64,000 bases of DNA, from positions 1 to 64,000 of the forward strand of contig URXG01000004.1 in assembly GCA_900551715.1 (NCBI GenBank). The letters are read 5' to 3'. The position numbers and the translations under genes are program-made. Origin of the DNA: an uncultured Blautia sp. (GTDB lineage: Bacteria > Bacillota > Clostridia > Lachnospirales > Lachnospiraceae). How positions within the stretch are numbered: position 1 is the first letter of the stretch; the number at the start of each line of letters is the position of its first letter. Of the stretch, positions 43,072-54,584 are shown in pieces. Below the pieces are notes generated by a model. It was not told the origin of the DNA and searched no databases. It saw only the letters and a list, made by a program, of their open reading frames with translations.

Positions 43072-43992
43072 ATGAAATACGCAATCATAGGAGCCGGAGG
43101 AACCGGCGGAACACTTGGATTTTATCTTACAAAAGCAGGCAGGGATGTGACTTTGATCGCAAGAGGTGAACATCTTGCCAGAATGCAGCAGAAGGGACTT
43201 ACCATGGAACGCCTGTGGGATAACAGTACAGAGACCATATCGGTAAAAGCCTGTCTGGAAAATGACTATAAAGAGACACCGGATGTGATTCTTCTGTGTG
43301 TAAAAGGTTATTCCGTAGACTCTGTCATTCCGCTGATCCGTAAGATTGCAGGAAAGGATACCGTAGTAATTCCCATACTGAATATTTATGGAACCGGTGG
43401 CAGATTACAGAAAGAATTTCCGGAACTGACTGTTCCGGATGGATGTATTTATGTTTCTGCCAATATCAAAGAACCAGGAGTGCTCCTCCAGCATGGAAAA
43501 ATACTGAGGGTTGTCTATGGGGCACGCACACCTTCAGAGCTGACACCCAAAATGTGCGATATTGCGGAAGATATGAAAACAGAAGATATTCATGTGATTC
43601 TTTCAGATGATATCCGAAGAGATGCAATGACCAAATTTTCTTATGTTTCTCCGGCAGGAACAGCAGGATTATTCTGTAATGCAGTAGCAGGAGATTTTCA
43701 GAAAGAAGGAGAAGCCAGAGAAGTATTCAAGGCTCTGATCAGGGAGATTGTAGAGCTTTCCCATGCTATGGGAATTCAGTTCCAGGAAGATCTTGTAGAA
43801 CGCAATCTGAAGATTTTGTCGGACCTTCCACCGGAAACTACCACATCCATGCAGAGAGACGTACTTGCACTCCGGCAGTCAGAAATGGACGGTCTGGTAT
43901 TTGAGGTGGTTCGTATGGGAAAAAAATATGGAGTTTCCATGCCCCAGTATGAGAAAGCAGCAGAATATTTCAGGGAGAATCTGAAACAGTGA
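43072..43992 (+). CDS. Ketopantoate-reductase-family (PanE/ApbA) protein
   Basis: A 306-residue NADPH-dependent reductase. It has the Rossmann start KYAIIGAGGTGGTLGFYL, LCVKGYSVDSVIP, and the C-terminal domain with the catalytic lysine in MTKFSYVSPAGTAGLF and a closing TSMQRDVLALRQSEMDGL. PanE reduces ketopantoate for coenzyme A; paralogues of other substrates are common and no pan gene is near, so the substrate is open. Start 43072 has AGAGAAGG; the frame upstream belongs to the end of nth. It overlaps the next gene by GTGA. Confidence 0.85.
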   Translation: MKYAIIGAGGTGGTLGFYLTKAGRDVTLIARGEHLARMQQKGLTMERLWDNSTETISVKACLENDYKETPDVILLCVKGYSVDSVIPLIRKIAGKDTVVIPILNIYGTGGRLQKEFPELTVPDGCIYVSANIKEPGVLLQHGKILRVVYGARTPSELTPKMCDIAEDMKTEDIHVILSDDIRRDAMTKFSYVSPAGTAGLFCNAVAGDFQKEGEAREVFKALIREIVELSHAMGIQFQEDLVERNLKILSDLPPETTTSMQRDVLALRQSEMDGLVFEVVRMGKKYGVSMPQYEKAAEYFRENLKQ

Positions 43993-45215
43993 AGTATATA
44001 GCAGATCTTCATATCCATTCGCATTATTCCATGGCTACCAGCAAAGACCTGGTTCCGGAAAAACTGGATCTCTGGGCTCGCAAAAAAGGAATTTCTCTGG
44101 TAGGGACCGGTGATCTGACCCATGAAGGATGGAGAAAAGAATTAAGGGAAAAACTTACAGAGGCAGGAGACGGATTCTATCGTCTGAAAGAAGAATACAG
44201 GGAAGCCGGGGCTGGCAAATGGGCTGATCTAAGTCCTGAATTTGTGGTAACAGGGGAAATCAGTTCTGTTTATAAGAAAAACGGAAAAACCCGGAAAGTT
44301 CATAATGTGGTAGTATTTCCTGATCTGGAATCAGCAGATCGTCTGGCTTCCAGATTGGAAAAAATTGGCAATATCCATGCAGATGGCAGACCCATCCTGA
44401 AACTGGACTGCAGAGATCTGGCAGAAATGGTAAAAGATAGCTGCGACAGAGGAATGGTGATCCCGGCGCATATTTGGACACCCCATTTTTCAGTATTTGG
44501 ACAAAAATCAGGATTTGATTCGCTGGAAGAGTGTTTTGAAGACATGACACCTTATATCCATGCTCTGGAGACAGGACTTTCTTCAGATCCTGCTATGAAC
44601 AGGAAATGGTCGGCACTGGATGATTATCAGATGGTATCCAGTTCCGACGCACATTCTCCATCGAAGCTGGGGCGGGAAGCCACACTTCTGGACGGTGATT
44701 TTTGTTACGAAGGTCTGCGTAAAGCTATTGAGACCGGAGAGGGTCTTACAGGGACAATAGAATTCTATCCGGAAGAGGGGAAATATTTCGACGATGGTCA
44801 TCGGAAATGTGGATTTTGTGCAGACCCGGAGGAGGCGGTAAGACTTCATAATATCTGTCCTGTCTGTGGGAAGAAAATGACCATGGGAGTCAACCACAGG
44901 ATACATGAGCTGGCAGACAGAACAAAAGAATCCGGACACAGAAAAGATTATTTTGAAAGTCTGGTTCCATTGCCGGAGATTATTTCAGAGGTAGTGAAAG
45001 TGTCTCCTGCCAGTAAAAAAGTTACGGTAATTTATGAAAAAATGCTGGGGGAATTTGGCAGTGAATTTGATATCCTCCGTTCTGTTCCGGTTTCAGAGAT
45101 TGCAGAAAGTGCCAGCGCAGAGATCGCGGAGGGAATACACCGCCTTCGGGAAGGCAGAGTAACACGTATTCCAGGATACGATGGAGAATTTGGAAAAATA
45201 AAGGTATTACAGTGA
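43989..45215 (+). CDS. Endonuclease Q-family protein (PHP domain)
   Basis: A 408-residue nuclease. The PHP domain starts YIADLHIHSHYSMATSKDL, where the HxH and the next His bind metals, then VGTGDLTHEGW, VIPAHIWTPHF and VSSSDAHSPSKLG. A zinc-binding stretch follows (KCGFC then ICPVCGKKM near residues 270-295) and a C-terminal region. In Thermococcales and some bacilli EndoQ cuts 5' of uracil, hypoxanthine, xanthine and abasic sites. Its start is GTG 43989, overlapping the previous stop. With nth close by it suggests a deaminated/oxidised-base repair group. Confidence 0.85.
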   Translation: MKYIADLHIHSHYSMATSKDLVPEKLDLWARKKGISLVGTGDLTHEGWRKELREKLTEAGDGFYRLKEEYREAGAGKWADLSPEFVVTGEISSVYKKNGKTRKVHNVVVFPDLESADRLASRLEKIGNIHADGRPILKLDCRDLAEMVKDSCDRGMVIPAHIWTPHFSVFGQKSGFDSLEECFEDMTPYIHALETGLSSDPAMNRKWSALDDYQMVSSSDAHSPSKLGREATLLDGDFCYEGLRKAIETGEGLTGTIEFYPEEGKYFDDGHRKCGFCADPEEAVRLHNICPVCGKKMTMGVNHRIHELADRTKESGHRKDYFESLVPLPEIISEVVKVSPASKKVTVIYEKMLGEFGSEFDILRSVPVSEIAESASAEIAEGIHRLREGRVTRIPGYDGEFGKIKVLQ

Positions 45216-45235
45216 TACAGAAAGTGGGGGTAAAA

Positions 45236-45709
45236 ATGCGTAAAATGAAACGGGTGGAGGATTCCAGAACAGAAAACACATATCTGATCATGAATAAACA
45301 CATCAACAGCTATGGGCGCCTTTTTGGCGGAATGCTGATGCAGTGGATCGATGAAATGGCTGGAATCGTGGCACACCGCCATTCAGGGACGATTGTTACA
45401 ACAGCCTGTGTGGACAATCTTAATTTTAAAGAGGCAGTGTATCTGGGTGATACTCTTGTTCTTATTGGAAAGGTAACTCATGTAGGGAGAACTTCCATGG
45501 AAGTCCGGATTGATACCTATGTGGAAGATTCAGAGGGCAAACGTAAAGTTGTTAATCGGGCTTATGAAGTCATGGTGGCTCTGGACAGAGATAACAATAA
45601 AGTAGAAGTACCGGGACTTATTGTAGAAACAGAATCCGAAAAAGCAGAATGGGAAGGCGGAGAGAAACGCTATGCCCTGCGAAAACAGAGACATAAAGAA
45701 GGATTTTAA
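45236..45709 (+). CDS. Acyl-CoA thioesterase, hotdog fold (YciA/BACH type)
   Basis: A 157-residue single-hotdog enzyme. The family pattern is there: NSYGRLFGGMLMQWIDEMAGIVAHRHSG-like helix with the catalytic Asp, DNLNFKEAVYLGDTLVL, and SMEVRIDTYVED. It hydrolyses acyl-CoA, probably to free CoA. Start 45236 follows GGGGG. It follows the endoQ gene by 20 bases and precedes the phosphoesterase by one base, so they share an operon. Confidence 0.9.
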   Translation: MRKMKRVEDSRTENTYLIMNKHINSYGRLFGGMLMQWIDEMAGIVAHRHSGTIVTTACVDNLNFKEAVYLGDTLVLIGKVTHVGRTSMEVRIDTYVEDSEGKRKVVNRAYEVMVALDRDNNKVEVPGLIVETESEKAEWEGGEKRYALRKQRHKEGF

Positions 45710-45710
45710 A

Positions 45711-46166
45711 ATGGCAAAGAAAATAGGCATTATCTCAGACACCCATGGACTTTTGAGACAGGAAGTACTGGATATCCTACAAAACTGCGACTGTATTCTT
45801 CATGCAGGAGATTTTGACAGACCGGAGATCCTGGAACAGCTCAGATATCTGGGAAGCATCTATGCAGTCCGGGGAAATAATGACAGAGGATGGGCGGAGA
45901 ATCTTTCACCGGCTCTTCGGTTCAGGATCGAAGGCGTGGAGTTTTTTATGACACACAACAGGAAAGATGTGGCATGGGATCTGGAGAATACGCAGGTGGT
46001 CGTGTTCGGTCACAGTCATAAATATCTGGAAAAAATCATAGACGGAAGACTGTGGCTGAACCCGGGAAGCTGCGGCTACAGCAGGTTTGGCGGAGAAGTG
46101 ACCATGGCAGTCATGACTGTAGAAAAAGAAACTTATCAGATTGAGAAAATAGTCCTTCAGTCTTGA
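45711..46166 (+). CDS. YfcE/MJ0936-type metallophosphodiesterase
   Basis: A 151-residue calcineurin-like phosphoesterase. The metal motifs are GIISDTHGLLRQE, LHAGDFDRPEIL, AVRGNNDRG, MTHNR (where GH or HGH is more usual) and VFGHSHKYL. NPGSCGYSRFGG is the typical C-terminal loop. Small enzymes of this group cleave phosphodiesters in vitro; the cellular substrate is unknown. AAGAAGG precedes the ATG at 45711; the longer frame from 45672 would overlap the thioesterase. Confidence 0.9.
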   Translation: MAKKIGIISDTHGLLRQEVLDILQNCDCILHAGDFDRPEILEQLRYLGSIYAVRGNNDRGWAENLSPALRFRIEGVEFFMTHNRKDVAWDLENTQVVVFGHSHKYLEKIIDGRLWLNPGSCGYSRFGGEVTMAVMTVEKETYQIEKIVLQS

Positions 46167-46345
46167 CAGACGGAGGGGTTATCTTTAACATCATTATATT
46201 GTTGGTTTGCTGTAAAACATACAACACAGAACAAATATTCGAATAATTTTATATATTCCGTTTTATTGGACATAGTTTGTGAGATACTTGTTTTATCAAA
46301 AAGAAACGTTCGGAAAATGTGTTCGATATCAGGAGGGTATATACA

Positions 46346-46555
46346 ATGATAAATGCAATGCAGACCAGGAAGAAAGAAACCAGGAAATTTTCAAGTGTAA
46401 TGGCGATGATCATGGGGGTACTTGTGACGCTGGAGATCATGGTAATGGGAGCGATGTTTTTGAATATAGACTTTCACTCCGCAGACAGGATTGCTCTTGT
46501 ACTGGCTTTCATGGTATTATATTCAGGTGTTGTAGCTGCTTTGACAGATAAATAA
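46346..46555 (+). CDS. Small two-helix membrane protein, unknown function
   Basis: A 69-residue protein with a basic N-terminus (QTRKKETRKFSS) and two hydrophobic helices (MIMGVLVTLEIMVMGAMFL and IALVLAFMVLYSGVVAAL) joined by a short loop with DFHSADR. AGGAGGG is eight bases before the ATG. I do not recognise a family. It lies 12 bases before the WYL regulator gene and likely shares its transcript. Confidence 0.65.
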   Translation: MINAMQTRKKETRKFSSVMAMIMGVLVTLEIMVMGAMFLNIDFHSADRIALVLAFMVLYSGVVAALTDK

Positions 46556-46567
46556 GAGGGGTACATT

Positions 46568-47575
46568 ATGCCAAAATCTTTCAACCAGAAAATGAAAATC
46601 TTATATCTGATGAAAGCACTGCAGGAGCGAACTGACAGAGACCATCCCATGTCGGTAAAGGATCTGATCCTCTATCTGCATGGATATGGAATCAGTGTGG
46701 AACGAAAGACCGTTTATGATGATATTGATGCTTTGCGTCTGTTCGGACTTAAGATTAAGAACCGCAGAGGTAAGATTTCAGGCTATTATCTTGCAGAACG
46801 GGAATTCCAGGTTCCTGAGCTGAAGTTTCTGATGGATGCTGTTCAGTCTTCCAGATTTGTTACCCAGAAGCAGAGCCGGGAGCTCCTTCGCAAACTGGAG
46901 AAACTCACCAGTACCAGCGAAGCCCGTAAGCTCCAGAGCCAGACCTTTATGGAACCGGGGATCAAGACCTTAAACGAAGAGATTTATAATAATATTGAGG
47001 AGATCTATGATGCCATATCAGGGAATCAGCAGATCACTTTTCATTATTACGAATGGACTCTTTCAAGAGAACTGAAGCAGAAGCGTAACGGAGAGCGCTA
47101 CAGAGTCAGTCCATGGAAGATGCTCTGGAAAAATGAAAATTATTATCTCCTTGGTCTGGATGAAAAGTCCGGAATCGTGAAACACTATCACGTAGATAAG
47201 ATGATGCATGTTATGGTAGAAAAACAGAAAAGAAATGGGGAAGCTATTTTCCGGGATTTTGATATGGGTAAATTTTCCACTGGTACTTTTGGTATGTTTG
47301 GTGGGAATGAGCAGTCTGTCCGGATGGAATTTGAGAACAGATTTGTAGGTGTAGTCCTGGACCGTTTCGGACAGGATGTTATGCTGATTCCCAGAGATGA
47401 TGAGCATTTTTCCGTACAGGCCCGTATCCGGGTAAGTCAGCAGTTTTTTGGCTGGGTGGCAGGTCTGGGGACAGGTGCAGTTATTGTATCTCCCGAAAAT
47501 ATCCGCAAGGAATATATCTCATTTCTGAAAAAGACATTAAAGAATTATGGAGATAAATATGACGGTAAAATCTAA
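46568..47575 (+). CDS. WYL-domain transcriptional regulator
   Basis: A 335-residue regulator. The N-terminal part (8-70) is a winged helix (YLMKALQERTDRDHPMSVKD, GISVERKTVYDDIDALR). The middle is a WYL domain (ITFHYYEW, RYRVSPWKMLWKNENYYLLG), with YYL in place of WYL, and a C-terminal WCX-like region follows. Such proteins sense nucleic-acid ligands or cofactors and often control stress or defence genes. The only upstream neighbour in the unit is the 69-residue membrane protein. Confidence 0.87.
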   Translation: MPKSFNQKMKILYLMKALQERTDRDHPMSVKDLILYLHGYGISVERKTVYDDIDALRLFGLKIKNRRGKISGYYLAEREFQVPELKFLMDAVQSSRFVTQKQSRELLRKLEKLTSTSEARKLQSQTFMEPGIKTLNEEIYNNIEEIYDAISGNQQITFHYYEWTLSRELKQKRNGERYRVSPWKMLWKNENYYLLGLDEKSGIVKHYHVDKMMHVMVEKQKRNGEAIFRDFDMGKFSTGTFGMFGGNEQSVRMEFENRFVGVVLDRFGQDVMLIPRDDEHFSVQARIRVSQQFFGWVAGLGTGAVIVSPENIRKEYISFLKKTLKNYGDKYDGKI

Positions 47576-48527
47576 ATTATTAGGAGTTTTGGAGCAGCAG
47601 AAAGGCAAGGTACTATCCGGAGAGAAGCTTGCAGAAGAGCTGAACTGTACAAGAGCAGCAATCTGGAAAGCAGTAAAGTCTCTCCGGGAAGAAGGATACA
47701 TCATAGAAGCAGGACCAAATAAAGGCTATATGCTGGTGGAAGACTGCCATCATCTTTCACAGGAGGCAATACAGCCTTTTTTATTTACTCCGGAAGTGTA
47801 CATGGAAGTCTGCCAGCAGGTAGATTCTACCAACAGAGCAGCCAAGGAAGCAGCTGTTACAGGTAAGGCACATCATGGCAGTTTTGTACTGGCAGCCAGC
47901 CAGAGTGCAGGCAGAGGACGCCGGGGCAGGAAGTTTTATTCACCGGAAGAATCAGGCCTTTATCTCAGCGTGATTCTAGAGCCAGGAGGAAATCTTCAGG
48001 AGAACCTTCTTCTTACAGCAGAAGCGGCAGTGGCAGTCTACAAGGCAGTGAGAGAAGTGACCGGTATAGAACTGGATATTAAATGGGTCAATGACCTTTA
48101 TCACCACGAAAAGAAGGTCTGTGGGATTCTTACAGAAGCGGTTACAGACTTTGAAAGTGGAAATATTGAGTTTGCAGTAGTAGGGATCGGGCTGAATCTT
48201 TATGAACAGTCCGGGGGCTTTCCGGAAGATCTTAAGGGTATTGCAGGAGCCTTATATCCGGATCAGAAGGCAGCAGTGAATGTTGACAGGAACCGTCTGG
48301 CTGCTTCTATCATTAATCATCTTCTGAAAGAAACCGAAGAACTGAGGCTCCCAGAGGAATATATTGAGCATAATATGGTGCCTGGAAGGAAGATCGAGAT
48401 TCGGAACGGGCAGGATATCCGAAAGGCAGAAGCACTGGAGATCTGTCCTGATGGCAGACTGAAAGTAAGGGAGAAGGATGGAACAGTTTCATTACTGTCT
48501 TATGGCGAAGTTTCGATCCTCTTATAG
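47559..48527 (+). CDS. birA: Biotin operon repressor / biotin-[acetyl-CoA-carboxylase] ligase
   Basis: A 322-residue bifunctional protein that attaches biotin to carboxylases and represses biotin genes. Residues 1-60 are the helix-turn-helix (SGEKLAEELNCTRAAIWKAV). The ligase part has VDSTNRAAKEAA, the biotinyl-AMP loop ASQSAGRGRRGRKFYSPEES, IKWVNDLYHHEKKVCGIL and a C-terminal SH3-like domain. GGAG precedes ATG 47559, inside the end of the WYL gene. Confidence 0.94.
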   Translation: MTVKSKLLGVLEQQKGKVLSGEKLAEELNCTRAAIWKAVKSLREEGYIIEAGPNKGYMLVEDCHHLSQEAIQPFLFTPEVYMEVCQQVDSTNRAAKEAAVTGKAHHGSFVLAASQSAGRGRRGRKFYSPEESGLYLSVILEPGGNLQENLLLTAEAAVAVYKAVREVTGIELDIKWVNDLYHHEKKVCGILTEAVTDFESGNIEFAVVGIGLNLYEQSGGFPEDLKGIAGALYPDQKAAVNVDRNRLAASIINHLLKETEELRLPEEYIEHNMVPGRKIEIRNGQDIRKAEALEICPDGRLKVREKDGTVSLLSYGEVSILL

Positions 48528-48671
48528 ATAATTTTAGCCTTGTTATAATAAGAAGTTATATTAAATATAATTGTGGAAAATGCATAATTTAGTCTTTCAT
48601 TTTTGGACAATATGGTAAGAATAGATATTGACTTTTTTTTGACGAAGTGACAAAATAAATTAACAAATGAC

Positions 48672-48702
48672 AGACCGGTCTTACCAATTTTGATAACTGG
48701 TC
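48672..48702 (+). promoter_or_regulatory. Leader hairpin just before the atpB ribosome binding site
   Basis: GACCGGT (48672-48678) and ACTGGTC (48696-48702) form a 7-bp stem with one G-T pair and a 17-base loop. It ends nine bases before GGAGGG and could affect translation of atpB. A TTGACT near 48629 is a possible -35 but no matching -10 is clear. Confidence 0.4.
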
Positions 48703-48722
48703 AAAAAAAAGGAGGGAGAAAG

Positions 48723-49409
48723 ACGGGAAATTTATCAGCCACATTGGCAGAAGAACTCGAAAGTAAAACAGCGTTTACCATCCCGGTGTTTGGCGGGATA
48801 CCTGTTGCTGAGAGTGTAGTTGTGACCTGGGTGATCATGGCGGTTCTGGTAATCCTTTCTCTGATACTGGTCCGGAACTTAAGCGTTGAGAATCCAGGAA
48901 AGAAGCAACTTCTTCTGGAATCCGGAGTCGGTTTCCTTCAGAATTTCTTTATGGGAATTCTGGGAGAAGAGGGGAAATGTTATGTTCCCTATCTGATGTC
49001 CACCGTTGTCTATATCGGAATAGCGAATATTGCCGGTGTATTTGGTTTTACGCCGCCTACCAAGGATATGAACGTAACCATTGCACTTGCATTGATGAGC
49101 ATTATTCTGATCGAGTATTCAGGATTCCACAAAAGAGGTCTGAAAGGCTTTCTGCACAGTTTTGCAGAGCCGGTTCCGATCATGCTTCCGATCAATATTC
49201 TGGAGCTTGCCATCAGACCTACTTCACTTTGTATGCGACTGTTTGGTAATGTCCTGGGAAGTTTCGTTGTAATGAAACTTCTGGAATTTATCTGTCCGGC
49301 AATCTTGCCTATACCATTCAGTCTTTACTTTGATTTCTTTGACGGATTTATCCAGGCATATGTATTTGTATTCCTGACATCTCTGTTCATCAAAGAAGCA
49401 ATCGAATGA
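48723..49409 (+). CDS. atpB: ATP synthase Fo subunit a
   Basis: A 228-residue membrane protein forming half of the ion channel next to the c ring. It has about five helices; the functional arginine is in [21 protein letters not shown] near residue 160, and the last helix holds [19 protein letters not shown]. There is no ATG, GTG or TTG at the expected place: GGAGGG at 48711-48716 is correctly spaced for ACG at 48723, which would give [12 protein letters not shown]. The alternatives are TTG 48690, before the ribosome binding site, and TTG 48744, which cuts seven residues. First gene of the operon; no atpI is seen. Confidence 0.9.
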   Translation, partial: TGNLSATLAEELESKTAFTIPVFGGIPVAESVVVTWVIMAVLVILSLILVRNLSVENPGKKQLLLESGVGFLQNFFMGILGEEGKCYVPYLMSTVVYIGIANIAGVFGFTPPTKDMNVTIALALMSIILIEYSGFHKRGLKGFLHSFAEPVPIMLPINILELAIRPTSLCMRLFGNVLGSFVVMKLLEFICPAILPIPFSLYFDFFDGFIQAYVFVFLTSLFIKEAIE

Positions 49410-49461
49410 GAACAAACTTACAAAATCCAAATTAGACTTGTTATTACAGGAGGAAAAAATT

Positions 49462-49680
49462 ATGTTAATCGCAATTGGTGCAGCTATCGCAGTTCTTACA
49501 GGTATTGGAGCAGGTATCGGTATTGGAATGGCAACTTCCAAAGCAGTTGAAGCTATCGCAAGACAGCCTGAGGCAGAAAGCAAGATCAGCAAAAACCTGC
49601 TGTTAGGTTGTGCTCTTGCCGAGGCAACAGCTATTTATGGTTTCGTAATCGGACTTCTGATCATCATTATGCTGGGCTAA
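49462..49680 (+). CDS. atpE: ATP synthase Fo subunit c
   Basis: A 72-residue hairpin of two membrane helices that builds the rotor ring. Helix 1 is glycine-rich ([20 protein letters not shown]), the polar loop is ARQPEAE, and helix 2 has the ion-carrying glutamate in [10 protein letters not shown]. The Na+-type residues of Ilyobacter-like rings are mostly missing: the helix-1 Gln is Ile and the Ser after the Glu is Ala. A proton-coupled ring is therefore more likely. AGGAGG precedes the ATG. Confidence 0.97.
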   Translation: MLIAIGAAIAVLTGIGAGIGIGMATSKAVEAIARQPEAESKISKNLLLGCALAEATAIYGFVIGLLIIIMLG

Positions 49681-49744
49681 GAGAACAAGGTTAATATATC
49701 AGGCTGCTGTGGAGAACATGTACAGCACCTATTAAGAGAGGCAG

Positions 49745-50254
49745 GTGGACCAGGTGATAAAAATTGACATCAACCTTGTCTTTACGATCATTAACCTGTT
49801 GGTTCTTTATGTATTGATGAAGAGGTTTTTGTTCGGACCGATCATTAAAGTGATGGACGAAAGAAAGGCTATGATCGATCAGCAGTTTGCAGGAGCAAAA
49901 GAAATGGAAGATAATGCCAGGGAACTTCAGAGCAAATACGAAGATGCTCTGAAGTCTGCAAAGGAAGAATCTTACCAGATCATGGAACAGGCAAGAAAAG
50001 AAGCAAAGATCCAGTCAGAACGTACAGTAGAAGATACTGCAGCAAGAGTGGATGCAATGCTTGCAAAGGCTCAGGAAGATATCCGCAATGAGCGTGAAAA
50101 TGCCATGCGTCAGATGGAAAGTGATGTGGCTTCTCTTGCTATGGAGGCTGCCGCCAAAATCATTGGCAAAAACAATGGTGCAGATCAGGATTTATCCTTA
50201 TATGACCAATTTTTAGAAGAAGCAGGTGATCCCCATGACAGTGACCGCCGTTAA
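49745..50254 (+). CDS. atpF: ATP synthase Fo subunit b
   Basis: A 169-residue stator protein with one N-terminal membrane helix (INLVFTIINLLVLYVLMKRFLF-like, near residues 8-30), then a long charged coiled coil (MIDQQFAGAKEMEDNARELQ) that reaches the top of F1. Start may be GTG 49745 or GTG 49754; AGAGAGG lies close to the first. It overlaps atpH by 20 bases. Confidence 0.93.
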   Translation: MDQVIKIDINLVFTIINLLVLYVLMKRFLFGPIIKVMDERKAMIDQQFAGAKEMEDNARELQSKYEDALKSAKEESYQIMEQARKEAKIQSERTVEDTAARVDAMLAKAQEDIRNERENAMRQMESDVASLAMEAAAKIIGKNNGADQDLSLYDQFLEEAGDPHDSDRR

Positions 50255-50738
50255 TTATGCAAAAGTCCTGAAAGAACTTTCCATTTCAGAAGAAGCGATT
50301 CAGGATACAAGAGAAATATTCCGGGAGGTTCCCAGACTCGGGGAGAGTCTGGAGAATCCGCTGGTGCCATTTGAGACCAAAAGCAGAATCATAGACAGAG
50401 TGATTCCAGAGAAAATGAAGAACTTTGTCAAAGTAGTCTGCAGACATCATAAAGTTGAACTTTTTGAAGAGATTTTCAGAGATTATGATGAGCTGTGCAG
50501 AGAAGATGCAGGAGTTATAAGAGCTGTCATGCATTATGTAACTCCACCTGCAGATGCGCAGCTGGAAGGTATCAAAGCATTTTTGTGCCGGGAATTTCAG
50601 GCTCGGAAAGCCGAAATAGAAATGAAAGAAGACAGAAGCCTGATCGGAGGATTTATCCTTCAGGCAGGTGGACGTGAATATGACTGGAGCCTGCGGGGAC
50701 GTTACCGCAAGCTGGAACAGAAATTGACCCGGAGGTGA
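50235..50738 (+). CDS. atpH: ATP synthase F1 subunit delta
   Basis: A 167-residue protein that ties subunit b to the alpha subunits. The N-terminal helical bundle starts [20 protein letters not shown], and the C-terminal part has the family ending [29 protein letters not shown]. ATG 50235 is within the end of atpF and has AGGTGAT upstream. Confidence 0.92.
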   Translation: MTVTAVNYAKVLKELSISEEAIQDTREIFREVPRLGESLENPLVPFETKSRIIDRVIPEKMKNFVKVVCRHHKVELFEEIFRDYDELCREDAGVIRAVMHYVTPPADAQLEGIKAFLCREFQARKAEIEMKEDRSLIGGFILQAGGREYDWSLRGRYRKLEQKLTRR

Positions 50739-50743
50739 ACAGG

Positions 50744-52258
50744 TTGAGCGCAATCAATCCAGATGAGATTATTTCTATTCTGAAAGAAGAAATAACAAAT
50801 TATGACGAGATCAGCCAGAACCAGGAAGTAGGAACGGTCATTTCCGTAGGAGATGGAATTGCAACTGTCTATGGAATCGATCATGCTATGTATGGTGAGG
50901 TTGTAATATTTGAAAACGGACTTAAGGGAATGGTTCAGGATATCCGTACCAACAGCATGGGATGTATTCTGTTTGGTAAAGATACAGGAATCCGAGAAGG
51001 TACAAAAGTAACAAGGACAGGCAAACAGGCAGGTATTCCTGTAGGATCAGGATTTATCGGCAGAATTGTAGATGCCCTTGGAGCCCCTATTGATGGTAAA
51101 GGCGATATTAAAGAAGAAGGATATCGTCCTGTAGAAAATCCTGCTCCCGGAATCATTGACCGTAAATCCGTAACAGTACCTCTGGAAACAGGAATCCTTT
51201 CCCTGGATTCCATGTTCCCAATAGGACGTGGACAGCGAGAACTGATCATCGGTGACAGACAGACCGGTAAGACTTCTCTTGCTATTGATACTATCCTGAA
51301 CCAGAAGGGTAAGGATGTTATCTGTATTTATGTAGCTGTTGGACAGAAGGCTTCTACAGTAGCCAAAGTAGTATCCAACCTTGAAAAATATGGTGCAATG
51401 GAATATACAACTGTATTTTCCTCCACAGCCAGTGACTGTGCACCATTACAGTATATTGCTCCTTATTCAGGAACTGCTCTTGCAGAGTTTTTCATGTATC
51501 AGGGTAAGGATGTGCTGATCGTGTATGACGATCTTTCCAAACACGCAGTGGCATACCGTGCACTGTCACTGCTTCTGGAACGTTCACCAGGACGTGAAGC
51601 TTATCCTGGAGATGTATTCTATCTGCACTCCAGACTTCTGGAGCGTTCCAGTCGTCTTAATGAAGAAGCTGGCGGTGGTTCTATCACAGCACTTCCGATC
51701 ATCGAAACACAGGCGGGGGATGTATCTGCATATATTCCTACCAATGTTATTTCCATTACAGACGGACAGATTTTCCTGGAAAGTGATCTTTTCTTCTCAG
51801 GTATGCGTCCGGCAGTCAATGTAGGTCTTTCTGTATCACGAGTTGGTGGTGCGGCCCAGACAAAAGCAATGAAAAAGGCATCCGGAAGTGTACGTATCGA
51901 TCTGGCACAGTATCGTGAAATGGAAGTATTTACCCAGTTCAGTTCAGATCTTGATGATGCCACCAAGGCACAGCTTGCATATGGCGGCTGTTTGATGGAA
52001 CTTCTGAAACAGCCACTGTGTCATCCTCTTGCCCTTCATCAGCAGGTGATCACTTTGTGGACTGCCACCCACAAGAAGATGATTCACGTAGACAAAAAAA
52101 ATGTGAAGAAATATCAGATGGATATGCTGGAATATTTTGATAATGTATATCCGGAGATCGGTAAAGAGATTGAGGAGACCAAACAGCTCAGCGATGAACT
52201 TGGAGAAAAAATTCTTCAGGTTGCAGATGAATTTAAAGACCGCGCAGCTGCAAAATAA
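50744..52258 (+). CDS. atpA: ATP synthase F1 subunit alpha
   Basis: A 504-residue non-catalytic nucleotide-binding subunit. It has the beta-barrel N-terminus, Walker [10 protein letters not shown] near residue 170, and the arginine-finger region [20 protein letters not shown] followed by [13 protein letters not shown]. Start is TTG 50744, eight bases after GGAGG; GTG 50735 lies within that site. The stop of atpH is five bases before. Confidence 0.97.
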   Translation: MSAINPDEIISILKEEITNYDEISQNQEVGTVISVGDGIATVYGIDHAMYGEVVIFENGLKGMVQDIRTNSMGCILFGKDTGIREGTKVTRTGKQAGIPVGSGFIGRIVDALGAPIDGKGDIKEEGYRPVENPAPGIIDRKSVTVPLETGILSLDSMFPIGRGQRELIIGDRQTGKTSLAIDTILNQKGKDVICIYVAVGQKASTVAKVVSNLEKYGAMEYTTVFSSTASDCAPLQYIAPYSGTALAEFFMYQGKDVLIVYDDLSKHAVAYRALSLLLERSPGREAYPGDVFYLHSRLLERSSRLNEEAGGGSITALPIIETQAGDVSAYIPTNVISITDGQIFLESDLFFSGMRPAVNVGLSVSRVGGAAQTKAMKKASGSVRIDLAQYREMEVFTQFSSDLDDATKAQLAYGGCLMELLKQPLCHPLALHQQVITLWTATHKKMIHVDKKNVKKYQMDMLEYFDNVYPEIGKEIEETKQLSDELGEKILQVADEFKDRAAAK

Positions 52259-52284
52259 GCTGTGAAGAATAGCAGGAGGAACTT

Positions 52285-54572
<2,288 letters not shown>

Positions 54573-54584
54573 GGAGTGAAGCAG

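Noticed and set aside
49462..49680. Na+-dependent ATP synthase
   Set aside because: Key sodium-site residues (Gln in helix 1, Ser after Glu) are not present in the c subunit.
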